A DNA stretch of 64,000 nucleotides from contig JAITUA010000021.1 in NCBI GenBank assembly GCA_031286615.1, positions 80,009 through 144,008 of the forward strand, in the 5' to 3' direction. This DNA comes from Chryseobacterium sp. (lineage in GTDB: Bacteria > Bacteroidota > Bacteroidia > Flavobacteriales > Weeksellaceae). The position numbers were made by a program, and so were the translations under genes. The notes beneath the pieces were generated by a model. The model ran no database searches. It saw only the letters and a program-made list of their open reading frames with translations, and was not told where the DNA came from. Positions 44,291-52,513 of this stretch are shown piece after piece; the first letter of the stretch is position 1, and each line of letters opens with the position of its first letter.

Positions 44291-45805
44291 CTAAATCTCA
44301 TCATCTTCTATTAATTCGTCAATAAAGAACAAAATATCTTCACGATCATACTTGTCAGGGAATTGATATCCGTTAATGATAAAAATAGGGGTGAAGTTTA
44401 GTCCTGCGTTATTGTTTTCATTAGACATCTCTACCAGTGGATTCAGGTTTTCTGATGTTACATTTCCTCCGGAAAGAGCATTGATTTTGCTTTCGTCTTT
44501 AGTTTCAAACCATTCTTCTACAGCATGTAAGAACTCTTTTTCAGGCTTGTTGTGGTAGATATGGGTTAAATCTGAAATAAGCTGTGTATACTTTTCAGGA
44601 GCTCTTTCAGGGCTATAATTAAATCTCATCTGTAAAGAGATATTATCAGGATATTTTTCCAAAAGACCTTCGGCCAGTTTATGAGCATCTTTACAGAAAC
44701 CACAATATGGATTGGAAACGATGGAAATACGAAGTTTCGCATCTCTTTTCCCTACAGCAAAAGTTTCTGTATTCTGGAATTCAATTTTTGGATTCTGTTC
44801 CATCTGATTCTTGAAAAGCTCATAATTTCTTTTGAATCTAAGGTTCTTCGCATTAGACTTTTGAAGAGCTTCTTTTTGCTCAAGAAGAGTATTGAAATAA
44901 ATAACAGCAGAGAATACCAAAGCCCATAGAATGACAGTTAATAAAAGTGTTCCCACACTGAAAGAAAGATTCTCAAAAAATAAACTGCTTACTACTATTT
45001 GTGCTACAAGGATTGAAATTATCAAAAGGCAAACTCTACAAAACGTTTTTTCTACAAAAGCCTGAATGTATAGAGAATATCCTATTGCAAGGACAGAAAC
45101 AAAGGTAAATCCTTTTACAATATAAGCTGTAGCTGGTAAAAATAATCCCAGCACAGCAAGTCCTGCAAAATAGATCAGGGAAAAGTCTGCAAATTTTAAA
45201 CCTAAAATACTGGTCTTATCCTGCTTTATAATTTTATCACATGAGTTGGCTGTCTGGTTGGCAGCAGCTCCGCCGCCGCCACAGATACTTCCGATTACAG
45301 TAGATGTATTTCCGAATTTCTGATTGAAGATCTCCAGTGAAATATATACACCAGCCAAAGAAAGAAGATTGAATAAGGCTTCATAAATGGTTTGGCTTAT
45401 AAATGAATAAGCAAGAACTGCTGCAAAAATTAAATAAAGAACCGGTTTGAAATTGAAGGCCAGTTTATTTTCTGCATTCTCGGTTTTTTCAAACAACAGT
45501 ACAAAATCAGTTGATTTGGTATAAAGTTCTTCTTTACCGAAGGTTTTTGCTTTTTCTGAAAATACTGAATAATTGCTGCCAGACTTTTTTACAAGAGAGA
45601 ATGAATTTTCAACAATAGCAATAAATTCTTCCGGAAGTTCGTCCCAATATTCTTTGTCAAGTTCATAAGCATCATTTTTCACCCCCATAAAGTTAAGCGT
45701 GTCACTGAAAGCCAACGCAGATGGATAATTGGGATGTGAGTTGAACTGGAAAATGAATTCCTGTTTATCGAGTTTTAGGTGGTTAATTAGTTTGTCAAAA
45801 ATCAT
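44291..45805 (-). CDS. VKOR/thioredoxin fusion with C39-like N-terminus (disulfide formation)
   Basis: A 504-residue membrane protein. Residues 1-110 resemble a C39-peptidase-like domain lacking the catalytic Cys (HPNYPSALAFSDTLNFMG, ELPEEFIAIV). Residues about 120-310 form a VKOR membrane domain with C189 (NSCDKII) and the redox pair C256-R-V-C259. After a linker, a DsbA-like thioredoxin domain has C368-G-F-C371 (NPYCGFCK) and NFTPIFIINGYQFP with the cis-Pro. It would oxidise cysteines of exported proteins, most likely the six-Cys peptide of this cassette. It is the first gene of the cassette, 188 bases before the transporter gene. Confidence 0.88.
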   Translation of the reverse strand: MIFDKLINHLKLDKQEFIFQFNSHPNYPSALAFSDTLNFMGVKNDAYELDKEYWDELPEEFIAIVENSFSLVKKSGSNYSVFSEKAKTFGKEELYTKSTDFVLLFEKTENAENKLAFNFKPVLYLIFAAVLAYSFISQTIYEALFNLLSLAGVYISLEIFNQKFGNTSTVIGSICGGGGAAANQTANSCDKIIKQDKTSILGLKFADFSLIYFAGLAVLGLFLPATAYIVKGFTFVSVLAIGYSLYIQAFVEKTFCRVCLLIISILVAQIVVSSLFFENLSFSVGTLLLTVILWALVFSAVIYFNTLLEQKEALQKSNAKNLRFKRNYELFKNQMEQNPKIEFQNTETFAVGKRDAKLRISIVSNPYCGFCKDAHKLAEGLLEKYPDNISLQMRFNYSPERAPEKYTQLISDLTHIYHNKPEKEFLHAVEEWFETKDESKINALSGGNVTSENLNPLVEMSNENNNAGLNFTPIFIINGYQFPDKYDREDILFFIDELIEDDEI

Positions 45806-46086
45806 GTTAATTTTTTTATCTAAAATACACAGATGTTTTAAATATACAAAAAATTTTTTCTTTTATTAGTGAGATATAGATGGCCGTTGGTAGATTAGAT
45901 TTGACTTTCAATATTTTATTTCCAAAAATTCGAGTTCAAAATCTAATCTTTAACCATCATATTCTGATAAAATCCTACGCTTTTATTGCTGTTTTAGAGT
46001 AGAATTTATTCATGGTATTATTTGATACAACAAGAGTTTAGCTTTGGGGTATTAAATTTCAAATGAGTTGTTGTAAAGAGAAGTAA

Positions 46087-46169
46087 GGTTCAGTTCCCGC
46101 AGGCAGATATTTTAAAGTTTTCATGGTTATAGTTTACATAAAATTTCACCTGCGGGAAACAATGGAACC
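46087..46169. repeat. 83-base long-range inverted repeat
   Basis: TTCCCGCAGG at 46094-46103 is the exact complement of CCTGCGGGAA at 46149-46158, and GGTTC at 46087-46091 pairs with GAACC at 46165-46169. The loop is about 45 bases. Confidence 0.6.
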
Positions 46170-46378
46170 TTTATTTGTAACAAAGTATATTGTGTTTTTA
46201 CCTGAAGCAAAGATGCATCCGTACACTTTATAATCCAAGAAAAGCATGTCGGAATTGACAAATTTCGAGTTCTTTATTTGCCGATTTTAAGATGTGTTTT
46301 TAAATTAATGTGCTGTTTTCCAGTGTTTTAATACGTTCGTGTTTAGGGTGTTCTAAAAAACTAAAAAAGTGTGATACT

Positions 46379-46596
46379 ATGCCTTTAAAGAATATATGCA
46401 ATAGATTTTTTTTTGTTTTCCTGTTGATTTTTGTGGGCAGATTTTGCCTTTCTCATGTATAAATAGATTTTATATACCGGATTCATTACAAAATTAGAAA
46501 GTTGAACAATTGCAGAAGACTTATGATAAAGTCTTTCGGATTGATAATGATAATGCGGAATTATATACTGAAGTTATTTTAAATAGAAAAAAATAG
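46379..46596 (+). pseudogene. decayed coding remnant
   Basis: An ATG at 46379 opens a signal-peptide-like MPLKNICNRFFFVFLLIFVG stretch ending at a stop at 46460. One frame over, the text resumes (IPDSLQN, stop, then EQLQKTYDKVFRIDNDNAEL and YTEVILNRKK) to a stop at 46596. Protein-like composition across a frameshift and two stops suggests the relic of a secreted or membrane regulator gene with helical repeats. No family can be named. Confidence 0.35.
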
Positions 46597-47104
46597 AAAG
46601 AAGTAGGGCGATAGTTGTTTTCTTGTTAATAAATCACCATTTGAACAGATGAACTATGAAGACAGGAAAAGAGGTGAATATTGAAAGGAAGTCTGATGTC
46701 CGGAACTCAATTGAAATAAAATTGTATAATGATAAATATCTGGCAATTCCTGTTTTGAAAAAATGAACAAATTGAAATTATGAAGTCAATTATTTTCTTA
46801 TCAAAATATTTTTAAATTTTTGAATATTAATATTAAAAATATACCATAAAATATAGCAGATAACTCCAACTTTAGAAACAATGAAAACGGGCAAAAACTG
46901 AATGTTTTTTATTTAAACAATTGTTTGATTTTATGGTGATTTAATAGAATATGTGAATTTAAATAATGTTTTTCGTACTGAATGCCAGTACTGGTTGCGA
47001 TTTTTAATGATGTGGTATAAACTCAAAAAAACTTAAAAAATCATAAAGTTTTCATAAAGTTTTAAAAAAGAATATAAATGTTTTTGTATTTATAAAATAT
47101 GTCG

Positions 47105-47202
47105 TACTTTTACATCGCCTTGAATGAGGGAACAAGTCAAGGTAATAAATTTTTTTTCATCATTTGTGTTTTTAGAATCGTATCGCCTGATACGATTCTT
47201 TT
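47105..47202 (+). ncRNA. candidate small RNA (promoter-like start, two hairpins, terminator)
   Basis: TTG at 47084-47086 and TACTTTTA at 47105-47112, 18 bases apart, resemble a promoter. A hairpin CCTTGA/TCAAGG follows (about 47118-47141), then the perfect stem AGAATCGTATC/GATACGATTCT (47174-47199) with a plus-strand T-run. The short transcript would end just before the convergent DUF3810 gene, whose own terminator the second hairpin could also be. Confidence 0.35.
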
Positions 47203-47206
47203 TTAT

Positions 47207-48268
47207 TTATTTTTCATAGTTTAAGAGAAGATCTATAAAGTAAGAATAGGTGACAGAGCCTTCCTGCTGATTACTTTTCAGGAAGAGATTATTGGTGTAT
47301 CCAAAAAAATCATCCAGCCAGCCTTGATGACTTAGTACAAAATTCTTTTCATACATCCGGTCTCTTTTCATAGCAGGAGAGTATTGATGAAGAATATTCT
47401 TGACGAACTCCGGATCTTCCTCCACAATAAACCTTAAAAGACTTTTTAAAGTGAAAAACTCAGTGCTGTATCTCAATTCTTTATTACTGGAATGAACTCC
47501 TATTAAATACCCCACAAAATTAGCCTCCTGTTCTCTGGCGAAACCAAGCTGGTGGGAGCTTTCATGCGCCGTTGTGAAAGGGATGAATGTAGAAGGTAAT
47601 TCAGCATTATATTGAGCTTCGGCAGTAAAAGGGTTGTAGTATCCCAAAATACCTGTAAAACTCATTACATTTTTAAATAAACTGGGTTTAATATCCAGAA
47701 TCTGAGGTGCTCTTTTATTAGAAATATAAGAAGGTAATTTTGTCTGTTGGTACAGGATCTCCTGTTGTATAGAACTAAGGTTCGTTATGATGAATACACC
47801 TTTGTTGTCTTCACGGAGAGACTGTCTTGTTACTTTGCATTTTTCAAGATAGGTAAGAGCCAGTTTTTTTGCCTTTTCCAGATCTGGTTCTTTCTGGCTT
47901 GAAAGTTTCTTGATGATAGGAGTCTGGAAATAGAGCATTCCCCAAAAGATCTGATAGATAAAGTAAAAAATATTGATGATGATCAGAATTTTGAGCATAG
48001 AATCATGTCTTCGCTGCTTTCTGAATAACATGATAATATAATACAAAAGGAAAGCACCCAATACAATATATATAAGATCTCCCATAGAAAATGGAATCCA
48101 GCTGAACAATGCCTGATGTGTTTCTTTTTGAAGTTCAAAAAAACTTTCAAAAAACGAGATCATGACCCCGGATTTTGAGCAGACATAAAACAAAAGAAAT
48201 TGGGCAAGTAATACACCTGCCCAAAACCTTTTCTTTTTATATATTGTTTTCGTTATATTAATGACCAT
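47207..48268 (-). CDS. DUF3810 membrane protein, putative zinc metallopeptidase
   Basis: About 353 residues from the ATG at 48268, which lies inside the last codons of the transporter gene. There are three N-terminal membrane helices. After residue 190 comes a soluble domain with TTAHESSHQLGFAREQEANFVGYL: an HExxH zinc-binding motif and a downstream Glu (EQEAN) typical of a gluzincin, here in the DUF3810 family (PF12725). The substrate is unknown. The longer in-frame start at 48295 is a TTG-like codon and less likely. The 11-base overlap suggests coupled translation with the transporter. Confidence 0.85.
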   Translation of the reverse strand: MVINITKTIYKKKRFWAGVLLAQFLLFYVCSKSGVMISFFESFFELQKETHQALFSWIPFSMGDLIYIVLGAFLLYYIIMLFRKQRRHDSMLKILIIINIFYFIYQIFWGMLYFQTPIIKKLSSQKEPDLEKAKKLALTYLEKCKVTRQSLREDNKGVFIITNLSSIQQEILYQQTKLPSYISNKRAPQILDIKPSLFKNVMSFTGILGYYNPFTAEAQYNAELPSTFIPFTTAHESSHQLGFAREQEANFVGYLIGVHSSNKELRYSTEFFTLKSLLRFIVEEDPEFVKNILHQYSPAMKRDRMYEKNFVLSHQGWLDDFFGYTNNLFLKSNQQEGSVTYSYFIDLLLNYEK

Positions 48269-49703
48269 TACCTTTAGATACTTTATCAAGATCAATGCCC
48301 TGGGCTTTTAGAATCCCACTCACACGGATCGCATAGAACGCAAGATAAGCAAAACAAATAACCCCTACGATATAACTGAAATGAATATTCGTAATATCAG
48401 CAATATACCCTTGGATAAAGCTTACGATACCTCCACCCATAATCATCATAATAAGATATCCTGAACCTTGATTGGTGTGTTTTCCAAGTCCGTTGATGGC
48501 AAGTGCAAATATACATGGCCATAAAGTAGAACAGAAAAGACCTACACTGGTAAATGCATACACAGATACCATTCCTGTTGTGAACATTCCTATCAATAAA
48601 GCGGTAATTCCTGCCAATGAGAAAATCAACAGCATTCTTGCCGGGTTTCCTTTACTTAAGATATCACAGATAATCATTGCAATAATAATGAATCCATATA
48701 CATAGAATGGAGACAGGTCATGCTTTGCAATAGCATTCACAAGTAAAAATACACCAAATGCAAGATAAGGAGCTAAGAACCTTAAGATCTTTTTGAATCC
48801 GGCATTCACGTCAAATGCTTCTACAGCACCTGTCCAACGGCCAATCATCAATGATGCCCAGTATAAAGAAATATAAGGCGCTACATCTTTGGTTTCAAAC
48901 CCTAAGTTTTTTTCCATATAAGCCGGAAGATTACTGGCAGTGGAAACTTCTACCCCTACATATACGAAGATCGCGATCATTCCCATCACCAATTGAGGAT
49001 ACTGAAATGCCGATTTTCTGTGCTCTCCAGGAGTTGAGTCATCTGTGTTTTCAGTATTCGTTGGAGTTACAGCAGGAAGAGAAGAGAATTTAAGCATTAA
49101 AGCTACAAGAGCAAAAGCAGCTCCTAATATCAGATAAGGTACTTTTACACTCTCTATACTTGCTTCCGTGTTGCCTGCACTTGCAGAACCAAAAATGGCA
49201 AATGCAACAATAAGCGGTCCTATTGTAGTCCCTAAATTATTGATTCCCCCAGCCATTGTTAATCTCTGAGATCCCGTTTCTGTAGGACCTACTTCAATAG
49301 CAAGAGGATTGGCAACAATCTGTTGAAGAGAGAATCCTAAACCTACAATAAATAATCCGGAGATCATTAAAGGGAAAGAATGCATATTGGCAGCCGGGTA
49401 AAACAAGAGAGTTCCCATTGCGGAAATAAGAAGCCCCACAATAAGGCCGTTTTTGTACCCGATTTTATTGATCAAATCCTGTTTAAGACTTTTTGATACA
49501 ATCATGTAAATTAAAGAACCTACAGTATACGCTACATAAAAGCATATCTGTACCAGCATACTTTCAGTTTGAGATAGATTGAAGGCTTTTTGAAAAACGG
49601 GGATCAGAATATCATTACTGGCTGCTACAAATCCCCAAAAGAAGAATACAGTAACCAATGGAATGAATTGGGCCCAATTGGTTTGTTTAGAATAATTTGA
49701 CAT
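48258..49703 (-). CDS. FucP-like sugar MFS transporter
   Basis: A 481-residue, 12-helix major facilitator protein from the ATG at 49703 (MSNYSKQTNWAQFIPLV). FFFWGFVAASNDILIPVFQKAF in helix 1, GLGFSLQQIVANPLAIEVGP and the absence of a long C-terminal domain match the fucose/glucose/galactose-proton symporter family common in Bacteroidota. The acidic central loop lies at about residues 215-235. It is followed by an overlapping DUF3810 gene and preceded by an acyltransferase gene on the same strand. Confidence 0.9.
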   Translation of the reverse strand: MSNYSKQTNWAQFIPLVTVFFFWGFVAASNDILIPVFQKAFNLSQTESMLVQICFYVAYTVGSLIYMIVSKSLKQDLINKIGYKNGLIVGLLISAMGTLLFYPAANMHSFPLMISGLFIVGLGFSLQQIVANPLAIEVGPTETGSQRLTMAGGINNLGTTIGPLIVAFAIFGSASAGNTEASIESVKVPYLILGAAFALVALMLKFSSLPAVTPTNTENTDDSTPGEHRKSAFQYPQLVMGMIAIFVYVGVEVSTASNLPAYMEKNLGFETKDVAPYISLYWASLMIGRWTGAVEAFDVNAGFKKILRFLAPYLAFGVFLLVNAIAKHDLSPFYVYGFIIIAMIICDILSKGNPARMLLIFSLAGITALLIGMFTTGMVSVYAFTSVGLFCSTLWPCIFALAINGLGKHTNQGSGYLIMMIMGGGIVSFIQGYIADITNIHFSYIVGVICFAYLAFYAIRVSGILKAQGIDLDKVSKGNGH

Positions 49704-49733
49704 ATTTATTATAGATTTCACAAACAAATATAA

Positions 49734-50471
49734 CTATTTCCTTTCAACGGAATACCTGATTAAGGTTTTTTTTATTTCTTCGTAAGCCTCTGCCTTTAAG
49801 TCTTTTGGCGAATCGGTAGGCTCAATGATTCCGTTAAAATACACCTTTACTCTTCCTGGATAGCCTTTTGAGTTTTCAAAAGGGAACATTTCCTTGAGTC
49901 CGATAAAGGTATAAACAGCGATAGGAGAGTTATGTTTTGAGGACAGCATAAACGCTCCGTCCTTAAAGTCATCCAGGATGATAGAAGTATCGTCCGGTAC
50001 GCCGCCTTCAGGAAAAATGGCAATACTGTTGCCTTCCTCCATCTTTTCAGCACATCTTCGGTATACATCTGCACGGCTTTTGGCGCTCGTTCTGTCTACC
50101 ATCACACATATCCTTTTATAAATAGTTCCGAAAATAGGAATCTTTACCAGTTCTTTCTTTCCTACAAAACATATCGGATGATGGGGAAATACAATGCAGG
50201 TAAGCATAATATCCATGATGGATGTATGGTTGGAGATAAAAACATAAGGTATACTTTTGTCTTTCTCCTGTTCTGAAAGTTTAATGAGATCATATCTGAA
50301 GCCCATTCCGTAAAACATTCCGAAACACCAGAGTCTGACGAGTTTATAACCGTATTTATAATGCTTTTTGTTAAAAGATAAAATATAAACAGGGATCCCA
50401 ATAGTAACTGTCAGAAAAAATGCTAACAGCAGCAGCCAGAATCTCCAGAGATAATTTAAAATTTTTGTCAC
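49734..50471 (-). CDS. 1-acyl-sn-glycerol-3-phosphate acyltransferase (PlsC-like)
   Basis: A 245-residue membrane-associated acyltransferase with an N-terminal membrane helix, motif I N81-H82-TSIM-D87 (the catalytic HX4D) and motif III FPEGGVPD. It transfers an acyl chain to lysophosphatidate in phospholipid synthesis. It starts three bases after the GtrA gene ends, in the same direction, and lies 30 bases upstream of the sugar transporter. Confidence 0.92.
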   Translation of the reverse strand: MTKILNYLWRFWLLLLAFFLTVTIGIPVYILSFNKKHYKYGYKLVRLWCFGMFYGMGFRYDLIKLSEQEKDKSIPYVFISNHTSIMDIMLTCIVFPHHPICFVGKKELVKIPIFGTIYKRICVMVDRTSAKSRADVYRRCAEKMEEGNSIAIFPEGGVPDDTSIILDDFKDGAFMLSSKHNSPIAVYTFIGLKEMFPFENSKGYPGRVKVYFNGIIEPTDSPKDLKAEAYEEIKKTLIRYSVERK

Positions 50472-50474
50472 AGC

Positions 50475-50933
50475 TTAACCGTTAAAAATTACTTTCTTTT
50501 TTACCGAATAATTCAGAATGGAAACCAGCAATATTGCTGCAATTTTGCTGATCATTTCCGGGCTCAAGGTATAAAAAAATAAATTGATATTATCTTTAAA
50601 TATGAAACTGTAAAATATCTGGAAAAAACCTAAGCTCAGTAACGTTGAAAAGAAGGAGACCACCATGAAATAAACAAACTCTTTTTTCTTTGAGTGCTTT
50701 CCTCTTTCAAACACAAACCAGATACTCAGGAAATAATTGGTAATAATCCCGCAGCTCGTAGAAAAAATGTTACTTAAAGGATAATGTATACCATGGAAGT
50801 TGATTTCCTTTGCAAAGAAATGTGGAAGATAGGTGCTGAAAATCTTAAAGCTGCCTATTTCTACAACGGCACTCAGTCCTCCTGCAATGATGAAGAACAG
50901 AACCTGTTTCTGGCGTATGAGTATTTCTTTCAT
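50475..50933 (-). CDS. GtrA family membrane protein
   Basis: A 152-residue protein with four membrane helices and the GtrA-like pattern FFIIAGGLSAVVEIGSF ... NYFLSIWFVFERG. GtrA-type proteins are thought to flip polyprenyl-phosphate-linked sugars for surface glycan modification. It is the first gene of an apparent four-gene minus-strand run with plsC, the transporter and DUF3810. Confidence 0.85.
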   Translation of the reverse strand: MKEILIRQKQVLFFIIAGGLSAVVEIGSFKIFSTYLPHFFAKEINFHGIHYPLSNIFSTSCGIITNYFLSIWFVFERGKHSKKKEFVYFMVVSFFSTLLSLGFFQIFYSFIFKDNINLFFYTLSPEMISKIAAILLVSILNYSVKKKVIFNG

Positions 50934-51296
50934 TTAATGACTATAAAACTAAATATATAAGTACATATTGTATAAAGACTGAAATGATTTATATCTCAGA
51001 ATATAAAGGTTTTACTGTATTCCGGTTATTAATAACCGTTTTAGATGATCAATAATACCAAACCTTCACAATATGAATATGCAAATTTATAACTATATGT
51101 TAAACACTGAAAAAAGTTGTTAAAATATTTTTTTTAATAAAAATTATTTCTAATTTTAATATTCAGAATGATGTAATAATGACCTGATAATAAATTCATT
51201 TTCAACTTCTTGTGTTGATGGTTTTTTCTATCTTGTAGTGCACGATTAAGAGCATATACCCCTACATTTTATGACCCAATTATTAATAATATTTGT
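50934..51296. other. 363-base divergent intergenic region, nothing further seen
   Basis: AT-rich sequence between the divergent GtrA gene and the small coiled-coil gene. No TAnnTTTG with proper spacing or hairpin stood out. Confidence 0.5.
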
Positions 51297-51560
51297 ATGA
51301 AAAGTCAAAACAAATACAGAAAATTCCAGCTTCAACAGAAAAATATTGAGGCTCTTGAGAAAGAAAATTCCCGCTTCAAAAGAGTGTATTCAGAATATGA
51401 AAATATGTCAGATGAATTGTGGAATCTAGAAAACTCCAAAGGAGAACCGGTACCTGATGATTTTATCAATGCAATGGTATTACAGACTTCCTATCTGGAA
51501 GATGAAATAGAAGATTGGCTATTACAATTCAATGAAAAAAAAACACAGATTAAACATTAA
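51297..51560 (+). CDS. small coiled-coil protein of unknown function
   Basis: An 87-residue, highly charged helical protein (KSQNKYRKFQLQQKNIEALEKENSRFKRVYSEYENMSDELWNLE is a likely coiled coil, split here only by eye). No signal peptide or known motif. It is short but has typical codon use, so probably real. Confidence 0.6.
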   Translation: MKSQNKYRKFQLQQKNIEALEKENSRFKRVYSEYENMSDELWNLENSKGEPVPDDFINAMVLQTSYLEDEIEDWLLQFNEKKTQIKH

Positions 51561-51645
51561 TGATTTTAGACAGCTTCCAGGTTGTTTATAAACGCTAATT
51601 GAAGATAAATTCATAATTTAGCATCCTTAAATTAAAATCTAAAAT

Positions 51646-52497
51646 ATGGTTGCTATTGTAGATAGTGGTTCTACTAAAACGGATTGGGTAATTCTTGATG
51701 ACTTTAAAAAAGTTTTTCTGAAAACAGAAACAATCGGTTTCAATCCGAATTTTATCAACAGAGAACTTATCGCTCCTGAAATACAGAAAAATAGCAATCT
51801 GATATCGGTTAAAAATTCAATTACCAAGGTCTTTTTTTATGGTTCCGGATGCGGTGTGAAAAAAAACTGTGAAACCATAGAAGAAGAACTAACAAAAGTT
51901 TTTGGAAAAGCGGAAATTATTGTGAAGGAAGATCTGATGGCTGCAGCATATGCGGCATACAGCGGAAAACCTGCTATCGTGTGCATTCTTGGCACAGGAT
52001 CAAATTCCTGTTTTTTTGACGGTGACAATCTGAAGATAGAATTGCCTTCGCTCGGATTCCTGATCGGGGATGAAGGAAGCGGCAGTGCTATTGGAAAGCA
52101 ATTGGTGCGCAGATATTTCATGAAAAAACTGCCTTCAGACCTTCATACAGAATTTGAAGCCAATTATCAGCTTACCGTAGAAGATGCATTGAAAAATATG
52201 TATCATACCCCAAGACCAAATGCATATTTGGCAAACTTTACCAAATTTGTGATCGAAAGAAAAGATCATCCTTATTTCAGAGATATGGTGTTTGAAGAAA
52301 TGAAAAGTTTCTTTGAATATCAGGTTCTTCCTTATGAGGAAGCAAAAGATGCCGAGATCAATTTTATTGGCTCTATTGCTTATTATTATGAAAATATACT
52401 ACGTTCTGTAGCTACAGAACTTAATTTAAATGTGGGACATGTTGTGCAGAAACCAATTGAAAGCTTAGTAGATTACCACATTAAATACATACTTTAA
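51646..52497 (+). CDS. BadF/BadG/BcrA/BcrD ATPase family kinase (N-acetylglucosamine-kinase-like)
   Basis: A 283-residue ASKHA-fold protein. The phosphate-1 loop is IVDSGSTKTDWVI, the second phosphate loop CILGTGSNSCFFDG, and the GDEGSGSAIGKQLVRRY segment is typical of GlcNAc kinases and their BadF relatives. It would phosphorylate an amino sugar in the cytoplasm; the exact sugar is not evident. It is 16 bases upstream of the malic enzyme gene and may be co-transcribed. Confidence 0.85.
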   Translation: MVAIVDSGSTKTDWVILDDFKKVFLKTETIGFNPNFINRELIAPEIQKNSNLISVKNSITKVFFYGSGCGVKKNCETIEEELTKVFGKAEIIVKEDLMAAAYAAYSGKPAIVCILGTGSNSCFFDGDNLKIELPSLGFLIGDEGSGSAIGKQLVRRYFMKKLPSDLHTEFEANYQLTVEDALKNMYHTPRPNAYLANFTKFVIERKDHPYFRDMVFEEMKSFFEYQVLPYEEAKDAEINFIGSIAYYYENILRSVATELNLNVGHVVQKPIESLVDYHIKYIL

Positions 52498-52513
52498 CAA
52501 AAAACCAAATTTT

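Larger units (their letters stand above)
45806..47206. other. 1.4-kb region without an intact gene
   Basis: This gap between the VKOR gene and the DUF3810 gene is AT-rich, with stops in all frames at short intervals. It contains a long-range inverted repeat (46087-46169), a decayed coding stretch (46379-46596) and a promoter-hairpin-terminator arrangement near its right end (47105-47202), listed separately. Confidence 0.6.
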
